From Acinetobacter sp. S54 (lineage in GTDB: Bacteria; Pseudomonadota; Gammaproteobacteria; Pseudomonadales; Moraxellaceae): 64,000 bases of DNA. The DNA lies in contig NZ_JACVUI010000006.1 of the NCBI RefSeq assembly GCF_016624945.1, positions 62,001 through 126,000 on the forward strand, written 5' to 3'. The notes under the pieces were generated by a model that was given only the letters and a program-made list of their open reading frames with translations, was not told the DNA's origin and did not search any database. Below, piece by piece: positions 52,599 through 62,786 of the stretch. A program made the translations under genes and the position numbers. Every line of letters begins with the position of its first letter. Position 1 is the first letter of the stretch.

Positions 52599-53747
52599 AT
52601 GTCGAAAGCAAGAATTATTCCACGTCTCCAGTCTATCGATGCATTGCGCGGTTTGGTCATTATCATCATGTTATTGGATCATGTTCGAGAAACATTTTAC
52701 TTACACAAACAAGTAAGTGATCCAATGAACGTCGCAGAAACCGAACCTGCACTTTTTTGGAGCAGGGTTTTGGCACATTTATGTGCACCTGTATTTGTTC
52801 TACTCACTGGAATGTCTGCTTTTTTATTTCAGTTGAAAACGCAAAGTATTAAACAAACACGTCTTTTTTTATTGAAGCGTGGCTTATTTTTAATCTTACT
52901 GGAATTGACCTTGGTTAATTTTGCATGGACAGCGACCTTTCCTCCAGACGTAATTTATTTACAGGTAATTTGGGCAATTGGCCTGAGTATGGTGGTCTTG
53001 TCAATGTGTATTGGGATACCTAAAAAGATTCTACTGAGTATCGGGCTATTTATCATTATGGGGCATAACTTACTCGACAATATCAGTTTTAAGGATATTC
53101 CAATACTTGAACACGCTTGGTTAATTTTGCATGAACGCGGTTGGATCGAATTTGAATTATTGCGTGTGAGAACTTCATATCCAGTGTTACCGTGGATTGG
53201 CGTTATTTTGATTGGATATTGTTTAGGTCAATTTTTTGAACAAAAATTTAGTTCTCAGCAACGTGATCGTTATTTGCTATGTATTGGCTTTTTTAGCATT
53301 TTATTATTTGTGGTGCTACGGTGGATCAATGTCTATGGTGATCAAACATGGCAAGGTTATGATTCAGCCATGCTCAGTGTTATGAGTTTTTTTAATCTCA
53401 CCAAATATCCACCTTCACTGCTATTTATCTTATGGAATGTTGGAATAGGACTTATTCTTCTCATCATTTTTGAGCGATTAATTCAGACACGCTTTGTGAA
53501 GACCTTGGTCGTATTCGGTTCAGTCCCTATGTTTTTTTACTTGCTTCATTTATATGTTTTAAAACTCTTATATGTTGTGTGCGTCATGTTTTGGGGTACA
53601 ACCCAAGCGGGTTATTTTGCAGTATCAAGTGTTAGCGAATTATGGTTGATCACGCTGTTGTTGACTCTCGTGCTTTACCCTGTTGTAAAAGCATTTTCAA
53701 CGTATAAACATGCGAATAAACAAATCACATGGTTAAAATATTTTTAG
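52599..53747 (+). CDS. Heparan-alpha-glucosaminide acetyltransferase-like membrane protein (DUF1624)
   Basis: A 382-residue inner-membrane protein with about 9-10 segments. SIDALRGLVIIIMLLDHVRETFY and LAHLCAPVFVLLTGMSAFL are the family's N-terminal marks, with the catalytic-type His in LDHVRE. Such proteins move acetyl groups across membranes to amino sugars. Divergent from the receptor operon with only 75 bp between starts. Confidence 0.85.
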   Translation: MSKARIIPRLQSIDALRGLVIIIMLLDHVRETFYLHKQVSDPMNVAETEPALFWSRVLAHLCAPVFVLLTGMSAFLFQLKTQSIKQTRLFLLKRGLFLILLELTLVNFAWTATFPPDVIYLQVIWAIGLSMVVLSMCIGIPKKILLSIGLFIIMGHNLLDNISFKDIPILEHAWLILHERGWIEFELLRVRTSYPVLPWIGVILIGYCLGQFFEQKFSSQQRDRYLLCIGFFSILLFVVLRWINVYGDQTWQGYDSAMLSVMSFFNLTKYPPSLLFILWNVGIGLILLIIFERLIQTRFVKTLVVFGSVPMFFYLLHLYVLKLLYVVCVMFWGTTQAGYFAVSSVSELWLITLLLTLVLYPVVKAFSTYKHANKQITWLKYF

Positions 53748-53796
53748 CAATTCTACATTCTAAGATTCTATGACAGTTTTGTTTGATATCAATCTG

Positions 53797-54288
53797 TCAT
53801 AGCCCCCCATATGATTGCCAGCTTCCATTTTCGGGAAGTGAATCGTAATAACCTTTAAGCATACTCAATTCATAATATTGGACGTATGCCAACGCAATCA
53901 AGGCAATTAATAATGCCATTTTGAGTAAATAAGACTTACTCGGATGTTGAGAAATAGACGGTAGTCCGAACAATGTCAGGCAAATTGATGGAAGGAGAAC
54001 GATCGCTTTAAGATGAGTCAAAAACATAAGTCCGTAGGTATACACCAGACCCATCACCAAAAGGATCAAACCAAAACCCGCAAGATTTCGACTGCGCTCA
54101 GACTCACGCAAGGCGAATATACTTTGTAAGAAAAGTACCAGCACCGCAAAAAAATAAAACGGTGTACCACCGATCATGACATTATAAGTTGCGTTTAAAG
54201 CACAATAGATCCCAATCATTGCAATGATTAAGAGGTACAATCCAGAATATAATTTGTGCGAAACGCCGCTTATTTTCGACATAGCCAA
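53797..54288 (-). CDS. Small integral membrane protein, unknown
   Basis: A 163-residue protein with four to five hydrophobic segments (IIAMIGIYCAL, FYFFAVLVLFLQSIF, FGLILLVMGLVYTYGLMFL, VLLPSICLTLFG, ALLIALIALAYVQYY). GGAGG sits 6 bp before a TTG at 54288 and 12 bp before an ATG at 54282, so TTG is the best start on spacing. I do not recognise the family. It converges on the DUF1624 gene. Confidence 0.62.
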   Translation of the reverse strand: MAMSKISGVSHKLYSGLYLLIIAMIGIYCALNATYNVMIGGTPFYFFAVLVLFLQSIFALRESERSRNLAGFGLILLVMGLVYTYGLMFLTHLKAIVLLPSICLTLFGLPSISQHPSKSYLLKMALLIALIALAYVQYYELSMLKGYYDSLPENGSWQSYGGL

Positions 54289-54629
54289 TTTATTCCTCCA
54301 TCTACCCAGAGTAGGTGTAATTAGCTTAATCATTTCATGTTCTGCATTCTATTTTATGCATGTAAATTGTGTATAAGGCATGTTCGGTTTTTAGTCATAA
54401 ATGCTATTGGATGTTTAAACGAGATGACCGTCTAAATACTTAATAGACATGATTAGGATGTTTAAGTTTTGACGAGGAGTGTCTTTTTCTTCTAAATAAA
54501 TGAGTAATGGCGAATGATGAGAAAGAAAATTTTCCACTCGGTTTAAGAAAAAACTGAAATGCGGAAATGAAAAATGGAGTAGATAAAAATATTACGCGCT
54601 GAAAAGTGTCAGCGTACAACGACCTAAAA

Positions 54630-54720
54630 TGGAATGTAGCGGCATCTAAAGTTTAGAGGGAGGGATAATTAATCTATTAAATATCAAATAAATTAATTTT
54701 TAGATGACCGCTACGTTCCA
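54630..54720. repeat. Imperfect inverted repeat with 48-nt spacer
   Basis: Left arm 54630-54650 and right arm 54699-54720 share TGGAA-Y-GTAGCGG then CATCTAAA, with one mismatch and one inserted base. It may be a structured RNA, a palindromic element or a mobile-element remnant. Confidence 0.6.
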
Positions 54721-54924
54721 GTAGATGCGTATTTTAGAAGAGATGAACCTCAATAATCGAATTTTAATTTGAAATGACTTTTTTTTTAAGATAAATACAA
54801 ATTATATATAAAAAATCCTTATTTTATTCATAATCTTGTGAAACTTGAAAAAGTGTTGTTTGTCAATGTGTAGCACATTAAATGGTCAAATTTGAAAAAA
54901 AAGCACTGCTCAGATAAGTTTTTA

Positions 54925-54959
54925 CATCGAACATGAATCATATTTATTCATGTTCGATG
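54925..54959 (-). terminator. Hairpin after betA, possible terminator
   Basis: A perfect 14-bp stem (54925-54938 with 54946-54959) and a 7-nt loop, 16 bp past the betA stop. There is no strong T tract directly after it. Confidence 0.5.
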
Positions 54960-54974
54960 ACCTATCAGAACTTA

Positions 54975-56630
54975 TCAGGCACGATAGAAGGGGGCTTTTG
55001 AGCGGGTTAAAGGAGTTTTTCCTCGAATTTGGTCGGCAATTTTTTCTGCCATCATAATGGTAGTTGCGTTCAAATTGCCAGTAATAATGAGCGGCATAAT
55101 AGAAGCATCTACTACGCGTAAGCCCTGCATACCATGTACACGACCTTGATCATCGACCACTGCCATATCATCTTCGCCCATTTTACAGCTACAGGATGGA
55201 TGATAGGCCGTTTCAGCATGATTTCGCACAAAATCGTCAAGTTGAGCATCCGTTTTTAACTCTTTTCCAGGGCTTATTTCTTCGCCACGATATGGATCAA
55301 GTGCTGGTTGATGCATAATTTCACGAGTAATACGAATGGCTGCACGAAACTCCTGCCAATCCTGTTCGGTAGACATGTAGTTAAATCGAATACTTGGATG
55401 TTCGAATGGGTCTTTAGATTTCAGTTTGATACGACCACGTGAAGGAGAGCGCATAGAACCTACATGTGCCTGAAACCCATGTTCTTTTACAGCGTTGCTA
55501 CCATTGTAGTTGATTGCCACTGGCAAGAAATGGTATTGAATATTTGGCCACTCAAATTCATCTGAAGAGCGGATAAAACCGCCTGCCTCAAACTGATTAC
55601 TTGCACCAATGCCTTTGCCTAAAAATAACCATTCCGCACCAATTGCTGGCTGGTTATACCATTTCAATGCAGGGTAGAGTGAAACAGGCTGTTTGCATTT
55701 ATATTGCAAATACATTTCCAAATGATCTTGTAAGTTTTCACCAACCCCCGGCAAATCATGGACGACATGAATATCTAATGCTTTTAAAAAAGTACTTTGG
55801 CCGACACCAGAACGTTGTAAAATTTGAGGTGAGGCAATTGCTCCAGCACATAAAAGCACTTCTTTATGAGCAAAAACTTTTTTCAGATCGTTTTTATTTG
55901 TACCCTGAATATATTCTACGCCAATGGCCTGTTTGCCATTAAACAGGATTTTGTTAGTCATGGCGTGGGTTACGATAGTTAAATTCGGGCGATCTTTGGC
56001 TATATCCAGATAACCTCGTGCGGTACTAGAACGACGCCCATTTTTGGTTACGGTTCTGTCCATCGGCCCAAAGCCTTCCTGCTGATAACCATTTAAATCT
56101 TCGGTATGCGGATAACCTGCTTGTACGCCTGCTTCGATCATTGCATGGAACAACACATTATTGCCATTTTTAGGGGTGGCTACACTAACAGGGCCATGGT
56201 CACCATGATAATCATTGCCACCAATATCTCGGGTTTCTGCTTTTTTATAATAGGGTAAACAATCGGCATAACTCCAGTTGTCGAGCCCTTTTAGTTTGGA
56301 CCAGCCTTCAAGATCCATAGCATTGCCACGGATATAGCACATACCATTAATCAGTGAAGAACCTCCCAGACCTTTACCCCGACCACATTCCATACGGCGG
56401 TTATTCATGTAAGGTTCTGGATCAGTTAAATAAGCCCAATTGTAACGTCGACCCTGCAACGGATAGGCAAGTGCTGCGGGCATTTGAGTACGAAAGTCCA
56501 ACCGGTAATCTGGCCCACCTGCTTCCAAAAGTAAGACTGAAATATTTGCATCTTCAGTTAAACGCGCAGCCAGTACATTACCCGCTGAACCTGCACCAAT
56601 AATAATATAATCGTAAGATTGAGTCGTCAT
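54975..56630 (-). CDS. betA: Choline dehydrogenase
   Basis: A 551-residue GMC-family FAD oxidase that turns choline into betaine aldehyde at the inner membrane. FAD site [20 protein letters not shown] signatures [16 protein letters not shown] and [13 protein letters not shown], and the active-site [10 protein letters not shown]. Normal length. Last in the operon betI-betB-betA, 88 bp after betB. Confidence 0.96.
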   Translation of the reverse strand: MTTQSYDYIIIGAGSAGNVLAARLTEDANISVLLLEAGGPDYRLDFRTQMPAALAYPLQGRRYNWAYLTDPEPYMNNRRMECGRGKGLGGSSLINGMCYIRGNAMDLEGWSKLKGLDNWSYADCLPYYKKAETRDIGGNDYHGDHGPVSVATPKNGNNVLFHAMIEAGVQAGYPHTEDLNGYQQEGFGPMDRTVTKNGRRSSTARGYLDIAKDRPNLTIVTHAMTNKILFNGKQAIGVEYIQGTNKNDLKKVFAHKEVLLCAGAIASPQILQRSGVGQSTFLKALDIHVVHDLPGVGENLQDHLEMYLQYKCKQPVSLYPALKWYNQPAIGAEWLFLGKGIGASNQFEAGGFIRSSDEFEWPNIQYHFLPVAINYNGSNAVKEHGFQAHVGSMRSPSRGRIKLKSKDPFEHPSIRFNYMSTEQDWQEFRAAIRITREIMHQPALDPYRGEEISPGKELKTDAQLDDFVRNHAETAYHPSCSCKMGEDDMAVVDDQGRVHGMQGLRVVDASIMPLIITGNLNATTIMMAEKIADQIRGKTPLTRSKAPFYRA

Positions 56631-56718
56631 TACTATTCCTGAATATTATATGCGTCACGCTGCCTGAGCAGCAGCGACATCAGATGTTTTGAGGAAAATA
56701 AAAGAGAATAAAGCTAAG

Positions 56719-58191
56719 TTAGAAAATGCTTTGATAATCACCCAGTTCAACTTGAACAGATTTGGTCCGGGTGTAATGATTTAGAGTGGAAAGCCCGTTT
56801 TCCCGTCCAACACCTGATTGTTTATAGCCGCCAACAGGCATTTCAGCAGGAGATTCCCCCCATGTATTGATCCAGCAGATTCCTGCTTCAAGCTGGTGAA
56901 TAATGTGATGTGCTTGCGAGATATTTTGTGTGACTACTCCTGCAGCCAAACCAAACGAGGTGTTATTAGCACGTTGAATGGCTTCCTCAACACTTTCATA
57001 ACTTAAAATGCTCATGACGGGTCCAAAAATTTCTTCTTGTACGATCTTCATGTCATCACTACAGTCGGTAAATACCGTAGGTAAAACATAAGCTCCTTGG
57101 GCTAATGAATCTGTCATTGCACGTTTGCCACCAATGAGTAACTTAGCTCCTTGCTGTTGGCCTGATTCGATATACGATAAAACCTTATCCATATGCGAAA
57201 AACTGGTCAGCGGGCCAAAATTCGTCTCTGGAGACAATGGATCACCCATACGAATACGTTGGACGCGTTCAAGTACAGCCTTTTCAAAATCTGACTTTAG
57301 GAATTGGGGGATAAATACGCGCGTCCCATTAGTGCAAACTTGGCCTGAACTAAAAAAGTTTGCCATAACGGCAATATCAGCGGCACGATCAAGATTGGCA
57401 TCTTCACAAATAATGAGTGGAGATTTCCCGCCAAGTTCCATGGTGACTTCTTTTAGGGTAGAACCTGCGGCGCTAGCCATGACTTTTTTGCCTGTTTGTA
57501 CACCGCCAGTAAAAGAAATTTTTTCAATAACAGGATGTTCAGTGAGCCATTGTCCGACTTCTCCACCCGCACCTTGCACCACATTAAATACGCCATCAGG
57601 CAGACCTGCTTCAGTATAAATTTCAGCAAGTTTAAGTGCCGTCAGCGGTGTTACTTCACTCGGTTTAAAGATCATAGAATTGCCAGCAGCAAGAGCCGGG
57701 GCAGATTTCCATAGCGCAATCTGGATGGGGTAGTTCCATGCGCCAATACCTGCGACGACTCCTAATGGTTCGCGGCGGGTATAGAAAAAACTGCTTTCAC
57801 GTAATGGAACTTGTTCACCTTGAATCGCAGTAGCCAGCCCTGCGTAATATTCAAGGACATCTGCACCTGTCACGATATCGACAGTTGAGGTTTCACTATA
57901 GGCTTTGCCTGTGTCGAGGGTTTCTAAATGGGCTAGCTCATCATTGCGTTCACGTAAAATATCAACTGCACGACGCAAGATGCGTGAACGCTGCATAGCT
58001 GTTTTTTCTGCCCATATCTTTTGGCCTTCAGCAGCACTTTTGACCGCAGCATCAATATCTACCTGAGAGGCTTGTTGAATCGTGGCAATGACTTCACCTG
58101 TTGCAGGGTTGATGCTATCAAATGTTTTGCCACTGGTCGCATCTACATATTGTCCATGAATATACAAACGATGAAGTTGTACGTCATTCAT
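56719..58191 (-). CDS. betB: Betaine aldehyde dehydrogenase
   Basis: A 490-residue ALDH making glycine betaine. Active-site Glu in [10 protein letters not shown] and Cys in [22 protein letters not shown] and [11 protein letters not shown] for NAD. Start overlaps the betI stop by 8 bp. Confidence 0.96.
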   Translation of the reverse strand: MNDVQLHRLYIHGQYVDATSGKTFDSINPATGEVIATIQQASQVDIDAAVKSAAEGQKIWAEKTAMQRSRILRRAVDILRERNDELAHLETLDTGKAYSETSTVDIVTGADVLEYYAGLATAIQGEQVPLRESSFFYTRREPLGVVAGIGAWNYPIQIALWKSAPALAAGNSMIFKPSEVTPLTALKLAEIYTEAGLPDGVFNVVQGAGGEVGQWLTEHPVIEKISFTGGVQTGKKVMASAAGSTLKEVTMELGGKSPLIICEDANLDRAADIAVMANFFSSGQVCTNGTRVFIPQFLKSDFEKAVLERVQRIRMGDPLSPETNFGPLTSFSHMDKVLSYIESGQQQGAKLLIGGKRAMTDSLAQGAYVLPTVFTDCSDDMKIVQEEIFGPVMSILSYESVEEAIQRANNTSFGLAAGVVTQNISQAHHIIHQLEAGICWINTWGESPAEMPVGGYKQSGVGRENGLSTLNHYTRTKSVQVELGDYQSIF

Positions 58192-58810
58192 TCTGTCTCT
58201 CCCGCCTTATTGGTTTGATCAGTTTTAACTGTGTATCGACATAGTCATAAGCAATAGAACGTGCCAGCGTACTGTCAAAGTGAGTATCGCCGCTCAAACT
58301 GCCTCGTAACCATAAGCCGTCAATCAATGCTGCAAGACCGCGAGCTGCGATGCTGGCTTGTTCTTTTGGCATCAGCTCTAGGAAATAAAATTTCAGGTTC
58401 GAATATAACCGTTGATCATTAATCCGCTGCAATCGACCCAGTTCTGGCATGTGCATACTTGCCGACCAAAAATCCAGCCAGATGCGCATTGCTCTTTGAT
58501 TGACCTGACTAATGTCAAAGTTTGAATCAATAATTGCTTTTATCATGTTCTGCGGATGTGAATCGGTTACTTCTGCTTTGTATTGGCTGGTTTTACGCCG
58601 TAATATATTTAACATTTCCAACATACAGGCATTAATTAAACCCTGTTTGTCGCCAAAGTAATGACTCACAATACCCACTGAAAGGTGGGCTTTTTTTGCA
58701 ATTTGAGCGATTGTGGTATTGGATAATCCCACTTCAAAAATCACATCATAGGCGGCGTTTATAATTTCTTCACGGCGCACATGCTCGGGTTTAACTTGGC
58801 GTTTGTTCAT
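58184..58810 (-). CDS. betI: TetR-family repressor of choline genes
   Basis: A 208-residue regulator. Start [16 protein letters not shown] at 58810 has AAGGAC upstream; the frame extends to 58909 without support. HTH at about residues 30-50 ([24 protein letters not shown]). Releases DNA with choline. Binds the palindrome at 58877-58922 in all likelihood. Confidence 0.94.
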   Translation of the reverse strand: MNKRQVKPEHVRREEIINAAYDVIFEVGLSNTTIAQIAKKAHLSVGIVSHYFGDKQGLINACMLEMLNILRRKTSQYKAEVTDSHPQNMIKAIIDSNFDISQVNQRAMRIWLDFWSASMHMPELGRLQRINDQRLYSNLKFYFLELMPKEQASIAARGLAALIDGLWLRGSLSGDTHFDSTLARSIAYDYVDTQLKLIKPIRRERQNE

Positions 58811-58876
58811 GTATGTCCTTAAAAATATAAGGTTTCGCTTCAATAAATCATTTACAGAACATGATAGCATTTTTTT

Positions 58877-58922
58877 ATGATAACGCTTATTGATTGAACG
58901 TTCAATCAATAAGCGTTATCAT
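58877..58922. promoter_or_regulatory. 46-bp perfect palindrome, BetI operator
   Basis: Exactly self-complementary around 58899/58900, with core TTGATTGAACGTTCAATCAA matching the BetI-box pattern. It lies 66 bp before betI and faces betT. Confidence 0.85.
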
Positions 58923-59237
58923 CACCCCATAAAATTGTTTTAATTGTATGATTGAACAATCATGCGTGAGGTTCTTAATGTGTATCGTCTGTGATCTTCG
59001 ACGTATGAGGTTTGTGATGGTTTATTAACAAAAAACCTTTGCATTTTCTATACATAGAATATCTGGATTTATAAGTGTAGATCACGAATGATGAGCCAAA
59101 TAGAGAGTGATGTCGTGACTTAAAAATCTATTACAAGTTTATATCCTTTTCTGATTTAAGCTTGAATAGATTTCTTTTATTGGCTGTTTTACCGCATTGA
59201 GAGTTTTTTTATTTTCTAATATTTACTTGAGGATTGT
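58923..59237. other. betI-betT divergent region
   Basis: 315 bp leading to betT. It holds a second weaker inverted repeat ATGATTG-AA-CAATCAT at 58948-58963, similar to the BetI core. No ORF. Confidence 0.6.
58948..58963. promoter_or_regulatory. Secondary BetI-like site
   Basis: ATGATTG and CAATCAT, 7-bp arms with a 2-nt spacer, 25 bp from the main operator on the betT side. Confidence 0.45.
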
Positions 59238-61298
59238 ATGGCAACAGATAATCCAAGAGCAGTTGATGATCAAACCATTCATCAAAAAGATCGTTTAAAT
59301 CGTGTGGTCTTTTATGTTTCTGCCCTTATTATTTTAATATTTTCACTCACCACGATTTTATTTAATGACTTTGCCAATCGCGCATTAAATGAAATGCTGG
59401 GTTGGGTCAGCGCAACATTTAGCTGGTACTATTTGCTGGCAGCCACTTTTTATATGGTGTTTGTGATTTTTATTGCGTGCTCACGTTATGGCAATATCAA
59501 ACTTGGCCCAAAACATTCCAAACCCGAGTTTAGCTTATTAAGTTGGTCAGCCATGCTGTTCTCTGCGGGTATTGGTATTGACTTAATGTTTTTCTCGGTG
59601 GCTGAACCTTTATCGCATTACATGCATCCGCCAGTGGGAGCAGGGCAGACGTATGAAGCTGCACGACAGGGCATGGTCTGGACGCTATTTCATTATGGCT
59701 TAACAGGTTGGTGTATGTATGCCTTGATTGGTATAGCATTGGGCTATTTTAGCTATCGCTATAACTTACCACTCACAATTCGTTCGGCTTTATATCCGAT
59801 TTTTGGTAAAAAAATTAATGGTCCAATTGGGCATAGTGTGGATACGGCTGCGGTCATTGGGACGATTTTTGGTATCGCAACGACTTGTGGTATCGGTGTG
59901 GTACAACTGAATTATGGACTACACGTTTTATTTGATTTACCTGAAAATTTATGGATACAAACAGCACTGATTTTAGTTGCAGTCATTATTACTATTATTT
60001 CGGTCACTTCAGGTGTCAATAAAGGCTTAAGAATTCTCTCTGAAATTAATATTTATGTCTCTGTTGGCCTCATGCTGTTTATCTTGTTTTTGGGCAATAC
60101 CGAATTTTTACTCAATGCCTTAGTACAAAATATCGGTGATTATTTGAGCCGTTTCCCAAGTCTTGCATTGGAAAGTTTTGCATTTAACCAGCCCAAAGCG
60201 TGGATGAATAGTTGGACACTATTTTTCTGGGCATGGTGGGTAGCATGGTCGCCATTTGTGGGATTATTTCTGGCACGTATTTCTCGTGGTCGTACCATTC
60301 GAGAATTTGTGTCTGGAACACTCATTATTCCTTTATTATTTACTTTAACTTGGCTTTCTATTTTTGGTAATAGCGCATTACACAATGTGATTTTCGATGG
60401 CAATATCGCACTTGCTGAAACAGTTCTAGCCAATCCTGCACATGGTTTTTATGACTTATTGGCTCAATATCCATGGTTTCCCTTTATTGCGGGTGTCGCC
60501 ACGATTACTGGATTATTGTTTTATGTAACCTCGGCGGATTCTGGTGCATTAGTATTGGGTAATTTTACCACTCAATTTACCAATGTTGATCATGATGCGC
60601 CGCGTTGGCTTAGTGTGTTTTGGGCGATTGCAATCGGTTTATTGACCTTGGCGATGTTGATGACCAATGGTATTACTGCGCTACAAAATGCCACTATAAT
60701 TATGGGTCTGCCTTTTAGTTTTGTGATGTTTCTAGTCATGGCAGGCTTATATAAATCATTACGTTTAGAGGATTATCGGCAAGCTAGCGCTAGTTTGAAT
60801 GCTGCCCCTGTAGTTGGAAATGTAGACATTTTAAATTGGAAGAAACGCTTATCTCGAGTGATGCACCATCCGGGAACATTTGAAACTAAACGCATGTTGA
60901 ATGAAATCTGTCGTCCTGCCGTTTTTGCTGTTGCGGAAGAATTGCAAAAACGTGCGGTAAAGGTCGATGTTGCTGAAATTCCATTAGAAGACGATGCAGA
61001 GCTGTATCATCTGGATATCACCCTTCATTTAGAAGAAGAGCAAAATTTTATCTATCAAATTTGGCCGGTCCGTTATATTGCACCAAACTTTAGTGAGCGC
61101 GGTAAGCGTGGTAAACAATTTTATTATCGTCTGGAAACTTATTTATACGAAGGTTCGCAGGGGAATGATCTTGTAGGTTATACCAAAGAGCAGGTGATTA
61201 ACGATATTCTGGACCGTTATGAACGGCACATGACTTTTTTACATATTAATCGGATTAGTCCCGGTAATCGTCCACTTTTTCCAGATCCTAAAGCCTAG
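59238..61298 (+). CDS. betT: BCCT-family choline transporter
   Basis: A 686-residue, 12-segment betaine/choline/carnitine transporter. AMLFSAGIGIDLMFFSVAEPLSHY, the tryptophan-rich WTLFFWAWWVAWSPFVGLFLARISRGRT and TSADSGALVLG are the family motifs. A cytoplasmic C-terminal tail of about 170 residues matches the long osmosensing BetT type. TTGAGG precedes the ATG. Confidence 0.94.
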   Translation: MATDNPRAVDDQTIHQKDRLNRVVFYVSALIILIFSLTTILFNDFANRALNEMLGWVSATFSWYYLLAATFYMVFVIFIACSRYGNIKLGPKHSKPEFSLLSWSAMLFSAGIGIDLMFFSVAEPLSHYMHPPVGAGQTYEAARQGMVWTLFHYGLTGWCMYALIGIALGYFSYRYNLPLTIRSALYPIFGKKINGPIGHSVDTAAVIGTIFGIATTCGIGVVQLNYGLHVLFDLPENLWIQTALILVAVIITIISVTSGVNKGLRILSEINIYVSVGLMLFILFLGNTEFLLNALVQNIGDYLSRFPSLALESFAFNQPKAWMNSWTLFFWAWWVAWSPFVGLFLARISRGRTIREFVSGTLIIPLLFTLTWLSIFGNSALHNVIFDGNIALAETVLANPAHGFYDLLAQYPWFPFIAGVATITGLLFYVTSADSGALVLGNFTTQFTNVDHDAPRWLSVFWAIAIGLLTLAMLMTNGITALQNATIIMGLPFSFVMFLVMAGLYKSLRLEDYRQASASLNAAPVVGNVDILNWKKRLSRVMHHPGTFETKRMLNEICRPAVFAVAEELQKRAVKVDVAEIPLEDDAELYHLDITLHLEEEQNFIYQIWPVRYIAPNFSERGKRGKQFYYRLETYLYEGSQGNDLVGYTKEQVINDILDRYERHMTFLHINRISPGNRPLFPDPKA

Positions 61299-61310
61299 GA
61301 GAGCAGCTGA

Positions 61311-61928
61311 ATGTTAACGCCCTATATTCATTCCTTTGCCTTATTTTTTTCCTTGCTCAATCCTTTTTTGATGAGCATTTATATGATTGGCATGATCCGA
61401 AACTCGGAAGCCAAAGTGTTTAATAAAGCTTTAATTCAAGGTTGTCTGATTGCCTTTGTCGTATTCGTGCTATTTGCGTGGGGAGGCGAAACCATCTTTA
61501 GTAAATATCTGAATGTGCGTTTTGAAGCTTTTCAAATATTTGGTGGACTGATCTTTTTGGTGATTGGTTATCGCTACGTGTTTCAGGGCGCTGACACTAT
61601 TGGTGAAATGCGCGGTGCGCCAGAACATTTGGCGGGCACCATCGCTATGCCTTTTATGATTGGACCAGGAACGATTAGTGCAGCTGTTGTCACAGGGATT
61701 GGTCTACCGATTGGCGGCGCGGCAGTTATTATTGCCTTCACATTGGCAATTACATGTAGCTTATTAATTTTGATGAAATTTGCACATGATCACTTGCGTT
61801 ATAAACATGCCAAATATATTGATCGGTATGTTGATATTGTAGGGCGTTTATCTGCCTTATTGATCGGTACTATTGCGGTGGATATGATTATTACAGGTAT
61901 TGTAGGTGTAATGAATGATATTCATTAA
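61311..61928 (+). CDS. MarC-family integral membrane protein
   Basis: A 205-residue, six-segment protein (UPF0056). LLNPFLMSIYMIGMI, FQIFGGLIFLVIGYRY and AMPFMIGPGTISAAVV are family marks. Function unsettled. 12 bp after betT, so cotranscribed. A hairpin terminator follows. Confidence 0.88.
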   Translation: MLTPYIHSFALFFSLLNPFLMSIYMIGMIRNSEAKVFNKALIQGCLIAFVVFVLFAWGGETIFSKYLNVRFEAFQIFGGLIFLVIGYRYVFQGADTIGEMRGAPEHLAGTIAMPFMIGPGTISAAVVTGIGLPIGGAAVIIAFTLAITCSLLILMKFAHDHLRYKHAKYIDRYVDIVGRLSALLIGTIAVDMIITGIVGVMNDIH

Positions 61929-61941
61929 ATAGCTGACTAAT

Positions 61942-61981
61942 AAAAAACTGAGTCCTCTATTTTAATCTGGCTCAGTTTTTT
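61942..61981 (+). terminator. Terminator of betT-marC
   Basis: AAAAAACTGAG / CTCAGTTTTTT, 11-bp stem with an 18-nt loop and T tract on the plus strand; could also work in reverse. Confidence 0.75.
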
Positions 61982-62163
61982 AACTAATAAATAGACCACA
62001 TATATTTTAAGAAATAATATGTTTTACTTTTTCTTTTATTTAGATCAATACATCTTTTAATACTTTTTAAATAATATATTGATTTGCCGATATAGACATT
62101 TTTTTCTTGCAAGAAAAGGATCATAATGGAAGCTTATGTTATTGTTTCATAGAGTCAGCAAGA

Positions 62164-62685
62164 ATGTCTCCATTAGATCAAATTACTCAAGCTTCAGATG
62201 ATCAGTCTGAACTTGCGATGTCAGTACTCATGACCCCTGATATGGCAAATTTTTCAGGAAACGTACATGGTGGAACAATTCTAAAACTGCTTGATCAAGT
62301 TGCCTATGCTTGTGCAAGTCGTTATTCAGGAAGTTACGTAGTGACTTTGTCTGTCGATAAAGTGACTTTTAAAGAGCCGATTTATGTCGGTGAGTTAGTC
62401 ACATTTATGGCAAGTGTCAATCATGTAGGTCGAACTTCAATGGAAATTGGTATTCGAGTTGAGTCACAGGATATCCGTAAGAGAAGTATTCGCCATACCA
62501 ATAGTTGCTATTTCACTATGGTGGCAGTTGATGAAGAAGGTAAGCCACAACAAGTTCCAGCTTTAAAACTGGAGAGTGACGTGAAGCGTTGCCGTTTTGA
62601 AGCGGCAGAACAACGTAAAATACATCGTTTACAACAGAATACTCAACCATCATGCAGTATGTATCGCAGTAATTCACATAGCTAA
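62164..62685 (+). CDS. Acyl-CoA thioesterase (hotdog fold)
   Basis: A 173-residue cytoplasmic thioesterase of the YciA/ACOT group. MTPDMANFSGNVHGGTILKLLDQVAYACASRY contains the active-site Asn/His-Gly-Gly and Asp; VDKVTFKEPIYVGELV follows. Start at ATG 62164; a frame from 62107 (TTG) is less likely. Confidence 0.9.
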   Translation: MSPLDQITQASDDQSELAMSVLMTPDMANFSGNVHGGTILKLLDQVAYACASRYSGSYVVTLSVDKVTFKEPIYVGELVTFMASVNHVGRTSMEIGIRVESQDIRKRSIRHTNSCYFTMVAVDEEGKPQQVPALKLESDVKRCRFEAAEQRKIHRLQQNTQPSCSMYRSNSHS

Positions 62686-62734
62686 TTCGCGGTTATATTG
62701 TTGCAGATGTTTCGATCCTGATTCTATCAGGTAT

Positions 62735-62763
62735 AAAAAAGACCGCACTAGGCGGTCTTTTTT
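62735..62763. terminator. Bidirectional terminator between thioesterase and gltA
   Basis: AAAAAAGACCGC / GCGGTCTTTTTT, 12-bp perfect stem with a 5-nt loop, A and T tracts on both sides. Confidence 0.92.
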
Positions 62764-62786
62764 TGTGGCTAACTTTCGTTGGAAAA

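Larger units (their letters stand above)
54289..54974. other. Gene-free region with inverted repeats
   Basis: About 690 bp without a supportable ORF. It holds a 21/22-bp imperfect inverted repeat (54630-54720), a shared AGATGACCG at 54422-54430 and 54702-54710, and a 14-bp hairpin at 54925-54959 after betA. Confidence 0.6.

Noticed and set aside
55601..55942. 113-codon open frame opposite betA
   Set aside because: Antisense shadow of a clear GMC dehydrogenase gene.
57125..57619. 164-codon open frame on the plus strand inside betB
   Set aside because: It is antisense to a well-conserved gene, has no ribosome site and no recognisable protein features.
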